Of a stretch of DNA of 64,000 nt, positions 26,321 through 34,703 are shown piece after piece. Under the pieces are notes generated by a model. It was not told where the DNA came from. It made no database searches and saw nothing but the letters and a program-made list of their open reading frames with translations. The stretch's first letter is position 1. Each line of letters opens with the position of its first letter. Both the position numbers and the translations under genes were made by a program. This stretch comes from JAOARY01 sp045345765 (lineage in GTDB: Bacteria; Bacillota; Clostridia; Peptostreptococcales; Peptostreptococcaceae), in NCBI GenBank assembly GCA_045345765.1, contig CP148265.1, forward strand, positions 310,001-374,000. Direction: 5' to 3'.

Positions 26321-27601
26321 TTATTCGTAATATTCAAATTCTAAATCATATATCTTAACTAAATCTCCGTCGTTAGCACCAAGCTCTCTAAGCTTTTTAA
26401 ATACACCTTTTTTCTCCATTATAGTTTGGAAGAATCTTAGCGATTCCATGTATTCAAAATCAACAGAATATAGTATTCTTTCTAATTCTTTACCTTCTAC
26501 TATATATACTCCATTTTCAATTTTAACGATGATTTCTTCTCCATCATTATCCTCAAAATCATATTCTTTAATCATTTCATCTTCTTCGAATAATTCGAAG
26601 TCTTCAACTTCTTTAAGTAGTTTTGAAGCTTCTCTTATAACCTCATCCACACCATCTTTAGTTGCAGCAGACATTTTAAATACTTTATATCCAAGTTCCT
26701 CTACTTTTGCTTTAAACTCGTCGTATTTTTCTTCTTCAAATAATATATCCATCTTATTTGCTACTACAATCTGTGGTCTTTTAGAAAGTTTTTCATTATA
26801 TTTTTGAAGTTCATTATTAATTTTCATGAAATCGTCAAATGGATCTCTACCTTCTATACCTGATATATCAACTATGTGTACTAAAACCTTAGTTCTTTCA
26901 ACATGTCTTAAGAAGTCATGACCAAGCCCTACTCCCTCATGTGCGCCTTCTATAAGACCTGGAATATCAGCTATTACAAAACTTTGATTAGTATCTAATT
27001 TAACTACTCCTAAATTAGGTTTTAATGTTGTAAAATGATAATTAGCAATCTTTGGTTTTGCCTTTGAAACAATTGATAAGAATGTTGATTTCCCAACATT
27101 CGGGAACCCTAAAAGTCCAACATCAGCCATCATCTTAAGCTCTAATATTATATCTCTTTCTTGCCCTTCTTTTCCTGGTTTTGCAAATCTAGGTGCTTGT
27201 CTTATTGATGATTTAAATCTAGAATTACCTTTACCACCAATACCACCTCTTACAAGAACAAATTCTTGACCATCTTCATTTAAATCAACTATAACTAAAT
27301 TACTTTGTGCATCTCTTATTATAGTTCCTTGTGGTACTTTTAATATTAAATCTTCACCATTAGCACCATGTTTATTTTTATTCTTTCCATCTTCACCATG
27401 CTCCGCTGTATATTTTGTTTTGTACTTAAAATCCATAAGAGTTCTTAAACTTCTATCTGCTCTTACAATAATACTTCCACCGTCTCCACCATCTCCACCA
27501 GATGGTCCTCCAGCAGGTACATAAATTTCTCTTCTAAATGCAACTGCACCATTTCCACCTTTGCCTGCTCTAACAAATATCTTGGCTTTATCTACAAACA
27601 T
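26321..27601 (-). CDS. obgE: Obg GTPase
   Basis: Obg is an essential GTPase in large-subunit assembly and stress control. The 426-residue chain has the glycine-rich Obg fold (about 1-158, VRAGKGGNGAVAFRREI, GGPSGGDGGDGG). The G domain has LGFPNVGKST (G1), ADIPGLIEGAHEG (G3) and VANKMD (G4). A C-terminal OCT domain (about 345-420) follows. Its ATG overlaps the last 10 bp of the Spo0B-like gene, so the two are translationally coupled. Confidence 0.97.
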   Translation of the reverse strand: MFVDKAKIFVRAGKGGNGAVAFRREIYVPAGGPSGGDGGDGGSIIVRADRSLRTLMDFKYKTKYTAEHGEDGKNKNKHGANGEDLILKVPQGTIIRDAQSNLVIVDLNEDGQEFVLVRGGIGGKGNSRFKSSIRQAPRFAKPGKEGQERDIILELKMMADVGLLGFPNVGKSTFLSIVSKAKPKIANYHFTTLKPNLGVVKLDTNQSFVIADIPGLIEGAHEGVGLGHDFLRHVERTKVLVHIVDISGIEGRDPFDDFMKINNELQKYNEKLSKRPQIVVANKMDILFEEEKYDEFKAKVEELGYKVFKMSAATKDGVDEVIREASKLLKEVEDFELFEEDEMIKEYDFEDNDGEEIIVKIENGVYIVEGKELERILYSVDFEYMESLRFFQTIMEKKGVFKKLRELGANDGDLVKIYDLEFEYYE

Positions 27602-28146
27602 TTAATTTCTCCTTTATCCATTACTAAAATATCGATAAACAATCTACCTTCAATAATTTCAACATCTAAATTTTTATTTTCTTTAAATATCGAATTAATA
27701 TTCTTTTTTAAATAATCTAAAATATCATAATCGCTCTTTATTATAATATTTATTTCTTCTTTACTGATTTCTAAATCAAATATAAATCTATTATCTTTAT
27801 ATAATTTAAAAGCAACTTCAAATATATCATATAAAGCTAAAAAATCAAAGTTTAAATTTATATTATTTTCTAAGTCCAAAGAAGAATAAACTTCAAAGTC
27901 AAAATTCAAATTAAGAATACATATTTTATTTATTATTTTTTCAAATAAAAAATATAAATTCTTAATTTGAATTTTCTCCAGTTTTTTTTCTAATTTTATT
28001 CTTCTTATCATATTCTCTATTTTTTCTAAGCATTCATCTTTCTTATCTAATTTTAAATAACCATGAATAACTTGTACATCATTTGCTATATCGTGTCTTA
28101 ATTTCTTCTTTAAATCTTTATATATTCTAAATTCTTTAAAATCCAT
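27592..28146 (-). CDS. Spo0B-like phosphotransferase-fold protein
   Basis: This is a protein of 184 residues. Residues about 10-45 read LKKKLRHDIANDVQVIHGYLKLDKK (given here in two parts: LKKKLRHDIANDVQ and VIHGYLKLDKK). That resembles the Spo0B helical hairpin, whose RHD histidine is the phosphoryl acceptor. The rest looks like a worn-down kinase-type ATPase fold with no clear nucleotide motifs. It lies between rpmA and obgE, exactly where spo0B lies in Bacillus. The ATG at 28146 is preferred over an in-frame GTG at 28155 because GGGG is correctly spaced. Whether it transfers phosphate is unknown; a relic that only keeps coupling to obgE is possible. Confidence 0.75.
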   Translation of the reverse strand: MDFKEFRIYKDLKKKLRHDIANDVQVIHGYLKLDKKDECLEKIENMIRRIKLEKKLEKIQIKNLYFLFEKIINKICILNLNFDFEVYSSLDLENNINLNFDFLALYDIFEVAFKLYKDNRFIFDLEISKEEINIIIKSDYDILDYLKKNINSIFKENKNLDVEIIEGRLFIDILVMDKGEIKCL

Positions 28147-28206
28147 AAAAAACACCCCAGCTTCATAGTAGAATATTTAAACCCAAATATAATTTCTTTA
28201 GGATAA

Positions 28207-28237
28207 TAAAAAAGAGTGCCAAAGACACTCTCTTTTT
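28207..28237 (-). terminator. Terminator or attenuator after rpmA
   Basis: AGAGTG/CACTCT (28226-28231 with 28213-28218) flanked by A and T runs begins 3 bp past the rpmA stop. It may reduce expression of the spo0B-like-obgE part relative to the ribosomal genes. Confidence 0.7.
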
Positions 28238-28239
28238 TA

Positions 28240-28521
28240 TTATTCAGCAGCGTATACACTAACTTGTTTTCTTTTTTTGTCTTTTCTTTCGAACTTAACA
28301 TGACCATCAACAGTAGCAAAAAGTGTGTCATCTCCACCTCTTTTAACATTGTTTCCAGCATGAATTTTAGTTCCTCTTTGTCTAACTATGATACTTCCAG
28401 CTGTAACTAGCTGTCCGTCACCAGTCTTAACTCCAAGTCTCTTAGAAATTGAATCTCTACCATTTTTAGAAGATCCAACCCCCTTCTTACTTGCGAATAA
28501 CTGAAGATTCATCTTTAACAT
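28240..28521 (-). CDS. rpmA: Ribosomal protein L27 with cleavable N-terminus
   Basis: L27 reaches the peptidyl transferase centre with its N-terminus. The 93-residue chain starts MLKMNLQLFA before SKKGVGSSKNGRDS. This is the Firmicutes extension removed by the Prp protease, whose gene lies immediately upstream. The ATG at 28521 has AGGAGGTG at good spacing; the earlier in-frame codons do not. It belongs to the rplU-prp-rpmA operon. Confidence 0.97.
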   Translation of the reverse strand: MLKMNLQLFASKKGVGSSKNGRDSISKRLGVKTGDGQLVTAGSIIVRQRGTKIHAGNNVKRGGDDTLFATVDGHVKFERKDKKRKQVSVYAAE

Positions 28522-28525
28522 CGTA

Positions 28526-28861
28526 CTACACCTCCTCAATTTTTATCTTAATATGAGAAGAATAGCTTTCTTCTATATTTAAAAGTCCCAAATACATGGT
28601 TTCTAATATAGAATCAGCAATTAGTCTCTTCTTTGAATCCAACTCTTTTGGTATTTCACATAACAAAAATCCGTCTTCATCTTTTATTTCGTACTCAATA
28701 TCTATCTTCGCATACTCAACAAGGCCAAGCAAAGCTGTTTGAGATAATACTGAAACAGCTGCACAAACTATATCTTCCCCATGGTCAGCATAGTTTGCAT
28801 GGCCTAAAAATTCAAACCTATAAATACTACCATTATTCCTTTTTATATCGGCAACAATCAT
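28526..28861 (-). CDS. prp: Prp cysteine protease that trims L27
   Basis: This 111-residue YsxB/DUF464 protein is the processing protease of L27 in Firmicutes. The catalytic pair is visible in FLGHANYADHGEDIVCAAVS: His21 and Cys33, matching the His/Cys dyad known for the Staphylococcus enzyme. It ends 4 bp before the rpmA start and begins 4 bp after rplU, so the three genes are tightly coupled. Confidence 0.95.
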   Translation of the reverse strand: MIVADIKRNNGSIYRFEFLGHANYADHGEDIVCAAVSVLSQTALLGLVEYAKIDIEYEIKDEDGFLLCEIPKELDSKKRLIADSILETMYLGLLNIEESYSSHIKIKIEEV

Positions 28862-28865
28862 AATA

Positions 28866-29177
28866 TTAAGCGTTTATCTTTTCTATTTGAATCTTAGTGA
28901 ATGGTTGACGATGTCCTTGCTTTCTTCTATAGTCTTTCTTAGCCTTATATTTGAAAACTATAACTTTTTTAGCTTTTCCTTGTGCTAAAACTTTAGCTTC
29001 AACCTTAGCTCCCTCAACAACAGGGTTTCCAACTACTAAGTTTCCATCTTTAGAAACTACTAATACATTGTCTAATGATACCATTTCACCTTCAGAAGCA
29101 TTTAGTTTTTCAACAAAAAGAACATCTCCTTCTTGAACTCTATATTGCTTTCCACCAGTTTCTAGTACAGCGTACAT
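28866..29177 (-). CDS. rplU: Ribosomal protein L21
   Basis: This is the 103-residue 50S protein L21: MYAVLETGGKQYRVQEGD at the start, then VIVFKYKAKKDYRRKQGHRQPFTKI near the end. It is the first gene of the rplU-prp-rpmA group. GAGGAGGTG lies before the ATG, and a leader RNA that probably serves autoregulation is upstream. Confidence 0.97.
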   Translation of the reverse strand: MYAVLETGGKQYRVQEGDVLFVEKLNASEGEMVSLDNVLVVSKDGNLVVGNPVVEGAKVEAKVLAQGKAKKVIVFKYKAKKDYRRKQGHRQPFTKIQIEKINA

Positions 29178-29189
29178 TGCTACACCTCC

Positions 29190-29272
29190 TCAAAACATTA
29201 CTCACCAAATTAAGGCACCCTATTAAAATAATAAAGATTTCAAAGCCCAATCTGCGTGGCTCTTACGAAGTA
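29190..29272 (-). promoter_or_regulatory. Putative L21 leader RNA
   Basis: The 5' region of rplU contains CGTAAGAGCCACGCAGATT, GGGCTTTGAAATCTTT and GGGTGCCTTAATTTGGTGA. An AGATT/AATCT hairpin is visible. The position and these strings resemble the Firmicutes L21 leader, which lets a ribosomal protein repress its own operon. The match is from memory. Confidence 0.6.
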
Positions 29273-29314
29273 AAATAATATCAAAGATTTGATGCTTTGT
29301 CAAGATTATTTGAA

Positions 29315-30676
29315 CTATTTTAATTTTTTTATTTCTAATAAAGCTTTGTCCTTATCATGTTCAAAACTGATTTTGATATTATATTTTAATTCAAACTCCT
29401 CTATCATAATATCATTTATAAGATGCATAAGTCTATCTTCTAAATAAAAAATTATTTCTTTTATTTTATTAGTTTTTATTAATTCAATTTCTCTTTTTAT
29501 TCTAAATTCCAAATAGTTTCCATTTACATTTCTATTTTCTTTTTTATTTTGAATAAAATATTCTCTTAAGCTCTTCTTTTCTCTTTGTCTTGATATCTCG
29601 AATAAATTAAGTCTTGTAAAACCATATGCATTTGCATTTTGATTTTTAAGACCTTCTTTCAATATATTTTCTATCTCTTTTTTTTCACTTTTATCCTTTG
29701 TATCTATAAAATCTATAATTATCATTCCTGATAAATTTCTAAGTTTTATTTGTTTTATAATTTCTTTAGCTGCTTTTATATTAATATCATGTACTATTTT
29801 TTTTAGATTTCCTCCTTGAGTTTTTTTTCCAGTATTTATATCTATAACATTTAAGGCTTCTAATTCATCTATTATAAGCGAACCTTCATCATTTAGACTC
29901 ACTTCATTCGATAATAATTCATCAATATTTTTATATACATCATATTTTTCAAAATAATTTTCATCATATTCTAATTTTATAATCTTTGAATCAAAATCCT
30001 TATAAAATTTATTTAATTCTATTATCTCCTCATATATTTCTTTATCATCCAAGATTATATTTTTTATGTTATTTTTATTATCTTTTATAAAAGATATTAT
30101 TTTTTCATTTTTATTGAAAAGAAGTTTTGGAGCTATATTATTCTTTGATTTTTTTATCAAATCATCCATAATACTTTTAAGATATTCATAATCTTTTTTG
30201 ATATCATCCTTGCTTTGCAACTCTCCATTTGTTCTTATTAATATTCCATATTCACTATCTTTAATTATCTCTTTTGCAATTTTTCTTAATCTCTTTCTTT
30301 CTTCCTCATTCACAATTTTATTAGAAATCTTTATTGAATTACTATCTGTAAGTAAAACCATAAATCTTCCTGATAATGATATTCTTTGTGTTACCCTTGG
30401 ACCCTTATTTGTCTTTCCTTCTTTTAGCACCTGCACTAAAAATTCATTATTTTTATCATCTTGTTTATCTTTAAATTTCATAAAAGCATTTTTTTCATAT
30501 CCAATATCTATAAAATAACATTGCATAGAGTCTAATCTTCTTTTAATTTTAGCTAAATATATTTCCTTTGCTTTTGGTTTATCTATTTCATCAATAATTA
30601 TATCTTCTATATTGTTATCTTCATCAACTAAAACCGCAATTTTAAAATTCCAAAAATTCTTAATTAAAATTTTCAT
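29315..30676 (-). CDS. rng: Ribonuclease E/G family protein without the zinc-link cysteines
   Basis: RNase E/G enzymes cut single-stranded RNA in rRNA maturation and mRNA decay. The 453-residue chain has an S1-like region (about 25-110, YFIDIGYEKNAFMKF) and the catalytic core with LNVIDINTGK and GMIIIDFIDTKDK, which supply the magnesium-binding aspartates. The usual CPxCxG zinc-link after TRLNLFEISRQREKKSL is missing; LREYFIQNKKENRN stands there with no cysteine. The ATG at 30676 follows ATGAGGTGTAGG and is preferred to upstream in-frame codons. It precedes rplU, the usual clostridial order. Confidence 0.9.
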   Translation of the reverse strand: MKILIKNFWNFKIAVLVDEDNNIEDIIIDEIDKPKAKEIYLAKIKRRLDSMQCYFIDIGYEKNAFMKFKDKQDDKNNEFLVQVLKEGKTNKGPRVTQRISLSGRFMVLLTDSNSIKISNKIVNEEERKRLRKIAKEIIKDSEYGILIRTNGELQSKDDIKKDYEYLKSIMDDLIKKSKNNIAPKLLFNKNEKIISFIKDNKNNIKNIILDDKEIYEEIIELNKFYKDFDSKIIKLEYDENYFEKYDVYKNIDELLSNEVSLNDEGSLIIDELEALNVIDINTGKKTQGGNLKKIVHDINIKAAKEIIKQIKLRNLSGMIIIDFIDTKDKSEKKEIENILKEGLKNQNANAYGFTRLNLFEISRQREKKSLREYFIQNKKENRNVNGNYLEFRIKREIELIKTNKIKEIIFYLEDRLMHLINDIMIEEFELKYNIKISFEHDKDKALLEIKKLK

Positions 30677-30887
30677 CCTACACCTCATTAAAAGCTTTGT
30701 ATTTTCATAATTTTTAAACAATTTATATATAATATTTTTAATATATAAACTATTTTTTATAAATTGACATATTAATATAAACTAAATTATAATTCTCTTG
30801 TGATATTATAGCAAATAATTCTAATTTAAAGGGCTTTTTAGCCTTTTTTTGTTTGAATTAAACTTTAATAATTTAAAGGAGGAAATA

Positions 30888-32240
30888 ATGGAATCAAATT
30901 CAAGAGACGGTTTTTCTAGTAAAATAGGGGTTATAGCTGCCGCAGCAGGCTCAGCAATAGGTTTAGGTAATATTTGGCGTTTTCCTTACATAATTGGAGA
31001 TAATGGAGGCGGAGCATTTTTAATAGTTTATCTATTATGCGTATTGACTCTAGGGATTCCTATAATGATTGGAGAATTTGCTTTAGGTAGAATATCTAGG
31101 GTAAATGCAATTGCAACATTTCGAAAGTTAGCACCTAAATCAATATTTTCAATTGTAGGTTATATTGGTTTGTTATCAGCATTTTGTATACTTTCATTTT
31201 ATGGAGTTGTTGCAGGATGGTGTTTTAGTTATATTTTAAAAAGTTTATCTGGAGCATTTAATAATTTAACACCTGATAAAGCGGATTTAATATTTAATAA
31301 TCTTATATCAGGTGGATTTGAACCTATATTTTGGCAAGTAGCCTTTATGTTCTTAACAGGTTTTATTGTATTATTTGGTATCAAAAATGGTATAGAAAAA
31401 TATTCAAAAATATTAATGCCTTTATTATTTATAATTATAATAATTCTTGATATAAGAGCTCTTACTTTAGCTAATGCAAATGATGGACTTGCATTTTTAT
31501 TTAAATTTGATTTTTCAAAAATCACTTTAAATACTATATTCATGGCACTTGGACAGGCATTTTTCTCTCTTAGTGTTGGAATGGGTACAATGATTACTTA
31601 TGGTTCTTATATTTCTAAAAAAGAAAATCTATTAACTACATCATTAAATGTAGCTTTTGCAGATACTTTAGTTGCAGTATTAGCTGGTATTGCAATATTC
31701 CCTGCTGTATTCACATTTGGAATAGATCCTTCAAGTGGTGCTGGACTTGCTTTTATAAGTTTACCAATGGTGTTTTCTAAAATGTTTATGGGAAATATTT
31801 TTGCATGCTTATTCTTTGTTTTACTATTGGTTGCTGGACTTACATCTTCCATATCAATATTAGAAGTAATTGTTGCTTTTATATGTGAAGATTTTAATAT
31901 TTCAAGAAAAAAAGTTACGATATTAACAACAATAATAGTTTCTTTATCTGGAGTTATTTGTTCATTATCAAATGGTTTTATGAAAATAAATTTATTTAAT
32001 CAATCTTATATGGATTTTTTAAATTATTTATCATCTAATTTCTTATTACCGCTTGGCGCAATACTTATCTCTGTATTTATAGGATATTATTTCGATAAAA
32101 AACTATTTTTAAAAGAACTTACTAATGATAATGAAATAAAACTACCCTTTAAACCCATTTTATTCTTCTTATTTAAGTTCTTTATACCATTTATAATAAG
32201 TATTATATTCTTACAGAATCTAAACATTATCAAATTATAA
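30888..32240 (+). CDS. Sodium-dependent transporter, neurotransmitter:sodium symporter family
   Basis: This 450-residue membrane carrier of the LeuT/NSS fold probably imports an amino acid with sodium. The first helix carries the family signature AAAGSAIGLGNIWRFPYI, followed by NGGGAFLIVYLL and GIPIMIGEFALGR. About 11 helices are visible, one fewer than LeuT, as in many bacterial NSS proteins. AAAGGAGG lies before the ATG at 30888. The gene stands alone with a strong terminator. The substrate cannot be read; aromatic or branched amino acids are common in this family. Confidence 0.93.
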   Translation: MESNSRDGFSSKIGVIAAAAGSAIGLGNIWRFPYIIGDNGGGAFLIVYLLCVLTLGIPIMIGEFALGRISRVNAIATFRKLAPKSIFSIVGYIGLLSAFCILSFYGVVAGWCFSYILKSLSGAFNNLTPDKADLIFNNLISGGFEPIFWQVAFMFLTGFIVLFGIKNGIEKYSKILMPLLFIIIIILDIRALTLANANDGLAFLFKFDFSKITLNTIFMALGQAFFSLSVGMGTMITYGSYISKKENLLTTSLNVAFADTLVAVLAGIAIFPAVFTFGIDPSSGAGLAFISLPMVFSKMFMGNIFACLFFVLLLVAGLTSSISILEVIVAFICEDFNISRKKVTILTTIIVSLSGVICSLSNGFMKINLFNQSYMDFLNYLSSNFLLPLGAILISVFIGYYFDKKLFLKELTNDNEIKLPFKPILFFLFKFFIPFIISIIFLQNLNIIKL

Positions 32241-32284
32241 AAAAAGCTTTAAAATAGCATTAAATGCTATTTTAAAGCTTTTTT
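32240..32284. terminator. Bidirectional terminator between the symporter gene and nupC
   Basis: A 20 bp stem with AGCTTTAAAATAGCAT on one side and its complement on the other, a 3-nt loop, and A and T runs on both flanks. Confidence 0.85.
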
Positions 32285-32311
32285 ATAAACTATAAGACTA
32301 TTATTTATATA

Positions 32312-33532
32312 TTATATTAATATACCTGCAACTGTAGCTGTCATAAATGCAGCTATAGTTCCACCTATTAATGCTTTAACTCCTAATGTAGCAACTTCTG
32401 CTCTCTTTTCAGGAACTAATCCACCAATACCACCAACTAAAACACCTATTGATGCTATATTAGCAAATCCACAAAGAGCATATGTTAATATAGTCTGAGC
32501 TCTTAAACTTAACATACCTTCACCTACAAATGAACTTAGAGTTGTATAGGCAAAGAATTCATTTATTAAAGTTTTTTGAGCTAATAATGTTCCTGCATTA
32601 ACTATATCTGCAGAAGGTATCCCCATTAAAAATGCTATTGGAGCAAACATTCTTCCAAGTATCCATTCTAATGATAGATAATCCATTCCAACAACAGAAC
32701 CCATACCAGATACTATTCCATTTAATAATGCCATTAAAGCAGTAAATGAAAGTAACATTGCCGCAACGTTCATCGCAAGACCCAAACCTTCTGATGTACC
32801 TCTTGATATCGCATCAACTGCATTAGTATCTATATTTTCCATTACAACATCAACTCTACCCATAGTTTTAGGTGTTTGTGTTTCAGGTACCATTATCTTA
32901 GCTATAAGTAAACTTGCTGGTGCAGACATTATACTTGCAGATATAAGATGACCTGCATCAACACCTAAAGATATATACCCAGCTAAAACTCCACCAGATA
33001 CACTCGCCATTCCTCCAACCATTACAGTTAAAAGTTCTGATCTTGTCATATCTTTTAAGTATGGCTTTATTATAAGAGGTGCTTCTGTTTGTCCAACAAA
33101 TATATTAGCTGCTGCTGAAAGTGATTCAGCACCACTTGTTCCTAATAATTTAAGCATAACTTTCGCCAATATCGCTACTATTTTTTCCATTATTCCTAAA
33201 TAATACAAAAGCGCCATAAGTCCAGAGAAAAATATAATTGTAGGTAATATTTGTAACGCAAATACAAACCCAACATTATTAACATCCATAAGTCCACCAA
33301 ATAAAAATTCTGAACCATATTTAGTATATCCTAATACAATCGTAATTTTATCACTTAACCATCTAAAAGCAGCTTGTCCTGCACTCCACTTTAATATGAT
33401 TATACCAAAAACCATTTGCATTAAAGTTCCAACCATAACAAGTCTCCACTTTATCGCCTTTTTATTTTCTGATAATAGATATGCTATACCAATCAGAACT
33501 AATAATCCTGCAAAACTGATTAACTTTTCCAT
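32312..33532 (-). CDS. nupC: Concentrative nucleoside transporter, NupC family
   Basis: This 406-residue carrier imports nucleosides with protons or sodium. Motifs of the CNT family are visible: IFFSGLMALLYYLGIM, GTSGAESLSAAANIFVGQTEAPL with the substrate-binding GQTE, VMVGGMASVSGGVLAGY, and SFVGEGMLSLRAQTI near the last helices. At least eight hydrophobic helices are seen. The promoter contains a perfect Spo0A-type box. The gene is convergent with the NSS transporter and stands alone. Confidence 0.93.
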   Translation of the reverse strand: MEKLISFAGLLVLIGIAYLLSENKKAIKWRLVMVGTLMQMVFGIIILKWSAGQAAFRWLSDKITIVLGYTKYGSEFLFGGLMDVNNVGFVFALQILPTIIFFSGLMALLYYLGIMEKIVAILAKVMLKLLGTSGAESLSAAANIFVGQTEAPLIIKPYLKDMTRSELLTVMVGGMASVSGGVLAGYISLGVDAGHLISASIMSAPASLLIAKIMVPETQTPKTMGRVDVVMENIDTNAVDAISRGTSEGLGLAMNVAAMLLSFTALMALLNGIVSGMGSVVGMDYLSLEWILGRMFAPIAFLMGIPSADIVNAGTLLAQKTLINEFFAYTTLSSFVGEGMLSLRAQTILTYALCGFANIASIGVLVGGIGGLVPEKRAEVATLGVKALIGGTIAAFMTATVAGILI

Positions 33533-33609
33533 TTCTTGCTCCTTTCAATTCAACCCTATTATTTCTTTTTTTACAATGAATTTGAAAACATCTTCCCAAA
33601 TCAAGTTTG

Positions 33610-33638
33610 ATTATATCAGAATTTTCGACATATCAAAG
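33610..33638 (-). promoter_or_regulatory. nupC promoter with a Spo0A-type box
   Basis: An extended -10 TGATATAAT (TATAAT at 33610-33615) lies about 78 bp before nupC. TGTCGAA (33630-33624), identical to the 0A box consensus, lies in the spacer region. A bound regulator there would most likely repress. Confidence 0.5.
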
Positions 33639-33711
33639 TTTTTTGTTTATTGTGAATTTTTTAAATTTTCTTTTTAGGCATCTTTTTTATCAAATAGTGT
33701 AACATTAATAC

Positions 33712-33762
33712 TTTGAAAACTTTTTCTTTGATATTAATGCATCATTTTGAAAACTTTTTCTT
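33712..33762. repeat. Short direct repeat upstream of nupC
   Basis: The 17-mer TTTGAAAACTTTTTCTT occurs at 33712-33728 and 33746-33762, 34 bp apart, next to similar ATTAATGC/ATTAATAC strings. The rest of the 33533-34013 gap holds the nupC promoter and one terminator. No gene is supported. Confidence 0.5.
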
Positions 33763-33909
33763 CATTTTTTTTGGTTTTTTTTAAACATTTTTTGTACAAT
33801 CTTATATAATTTTTTGATTTAAAATTCACATTTATAAATTTTATTTTATTTTTGCTTTTATTCATATTTTTCATGAAAAGGCTTTTATGTAACTTCTGTT
33901 GCAAATAAA

Positions 33910-33938
33910 AAAAAACAATCTTTTCAAGATTGTTTTTT
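33910..33938. terminator. Bactofilin-side terminator
   Basis: AAAAAACAATCTT pairs with AAGATTGTTTTTT around a 3-nt loop, about 75 bp beyond the bactofilin stop. It would work in both directions. Confidence 0.75.
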
Positions 33939-34013
33939 TTCATCCTAATATATCGCAATTTTAGATTTTTTAATTTTTATTATAAATATTTTAAATTAAT
34001 CCCTATAATTCTA

Positions 34014-34445
34014 TTATTTTGCCTTTTGAGCATTAACATCTTGTTTTTTAATATCTTTAATATCTTTTATTTTTGTATCTTTAGCAGACATTCTACTACA
34101 TCTACCATTAAACATAGCACCTTCTTCAACAGATATTACATTATATTCAATATCTCCATTAATCTTAGATGTTGAATCTAAACGAAGGTTTTCTGTAATT
34201 CTTACATCACCAGTTACCGTTCCTCTTATTATTGCATCTACAGATATTAAATCGCCTTCTATCATTCCGCTTTCTTCAATCGTCGCTAAGCCTTTTACTT
34301 CTAAGTTTCCTTTTACTTTTCCTAATATAGTAATATCTGCACCTTCCTTTATATTACCTTCAAAAACACAAGATTCTCCTAATATAGTTGCTTCAGATTT
34401 ACTAACTATCTTTTGAGTATTTTTATTACTACTTCCCTTAAACAT
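34014..34445 (-). CDS. Bactofilin (polymer-forming cytoskeletal protein)
   Basis: Bactofilins form membrane-associated filaments that scaffold cell-wall or polar machinery. The 143-residue chain has a central beta-helix domain (about 25-110) of short repeated strands: ATILGESCVFEGNIKEGADIT, LGKVKGNLEVKGLATIEE, GMIEGDLISVDAIIRGTVTGD. It is flanked by polar tails, the C-terminal one lysine-rich. There is no signal peptide. It is monocistronic. Clostridial bactofilins have been linked to wall and surface functions, but the target here is unknown. Confidence 0.9.
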   Translation of the reverse strand: MFKGSSNKNTQKIVSKSEATILGESCVFEGNIKEGADITILGKVKGNLEVKGLATIEESGMIEGDLISVDAIIRGTVTGDVRITENLRLDSTSKINGDIEYNVISVEEGAMFNGRCSRMSAKDTKIKDIKDIKKQDVNAQKAK

Positions 34446-34654
34446 ACTTTCACCTCACTAATAATTTATGTAGAAAAAAATATTATAATATTACTATTTA
34501 TTTTACCATAATTATTTATAGATTTGATTACATATATATTAAATAAGCAATTTTAACTATTTATATGTTTAAATAGTTAAAATTTGATTCTATTAAATTG
34601 TTAAAAATATTAAACTTGTACTATTATTAGTTTTATGTTATCTTATAGAAGTCG

Positions 34655-34692
34655 TTAGTGTTTCCTTGGTACCCACTATAAAAAACAAGGGA
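34655..34692 (+). promoter_or_regulatory. preQ1 class I riboswitch
   Basis: TAGTG (34656-34660) pairs with CACTA (34674-34678). The loop CCTTG (34664-34668) pairs with CAAGG (34686-34690) after the A-rich TAAAAAA tail. This is the compact H-type pseudoknot of preQ1-I switches. The second helix includes the start of the AAGGGAG ribosome site of the next gene, so ligand binding should block translation of the radical SAM gene and probably QueT. Confidence 0.9.
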
Positions 34693-34703
34693 GTGTGATT
34701 AAT

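Noticed and set aside
33734..33958. A 74-codon minus-strand frame upstream of nupC
   Set aside because: Its start lies inside a terminator hairpin and the product is low-complexity Lys/Asn/Phe as expected for AT-rich noncoding DNA.
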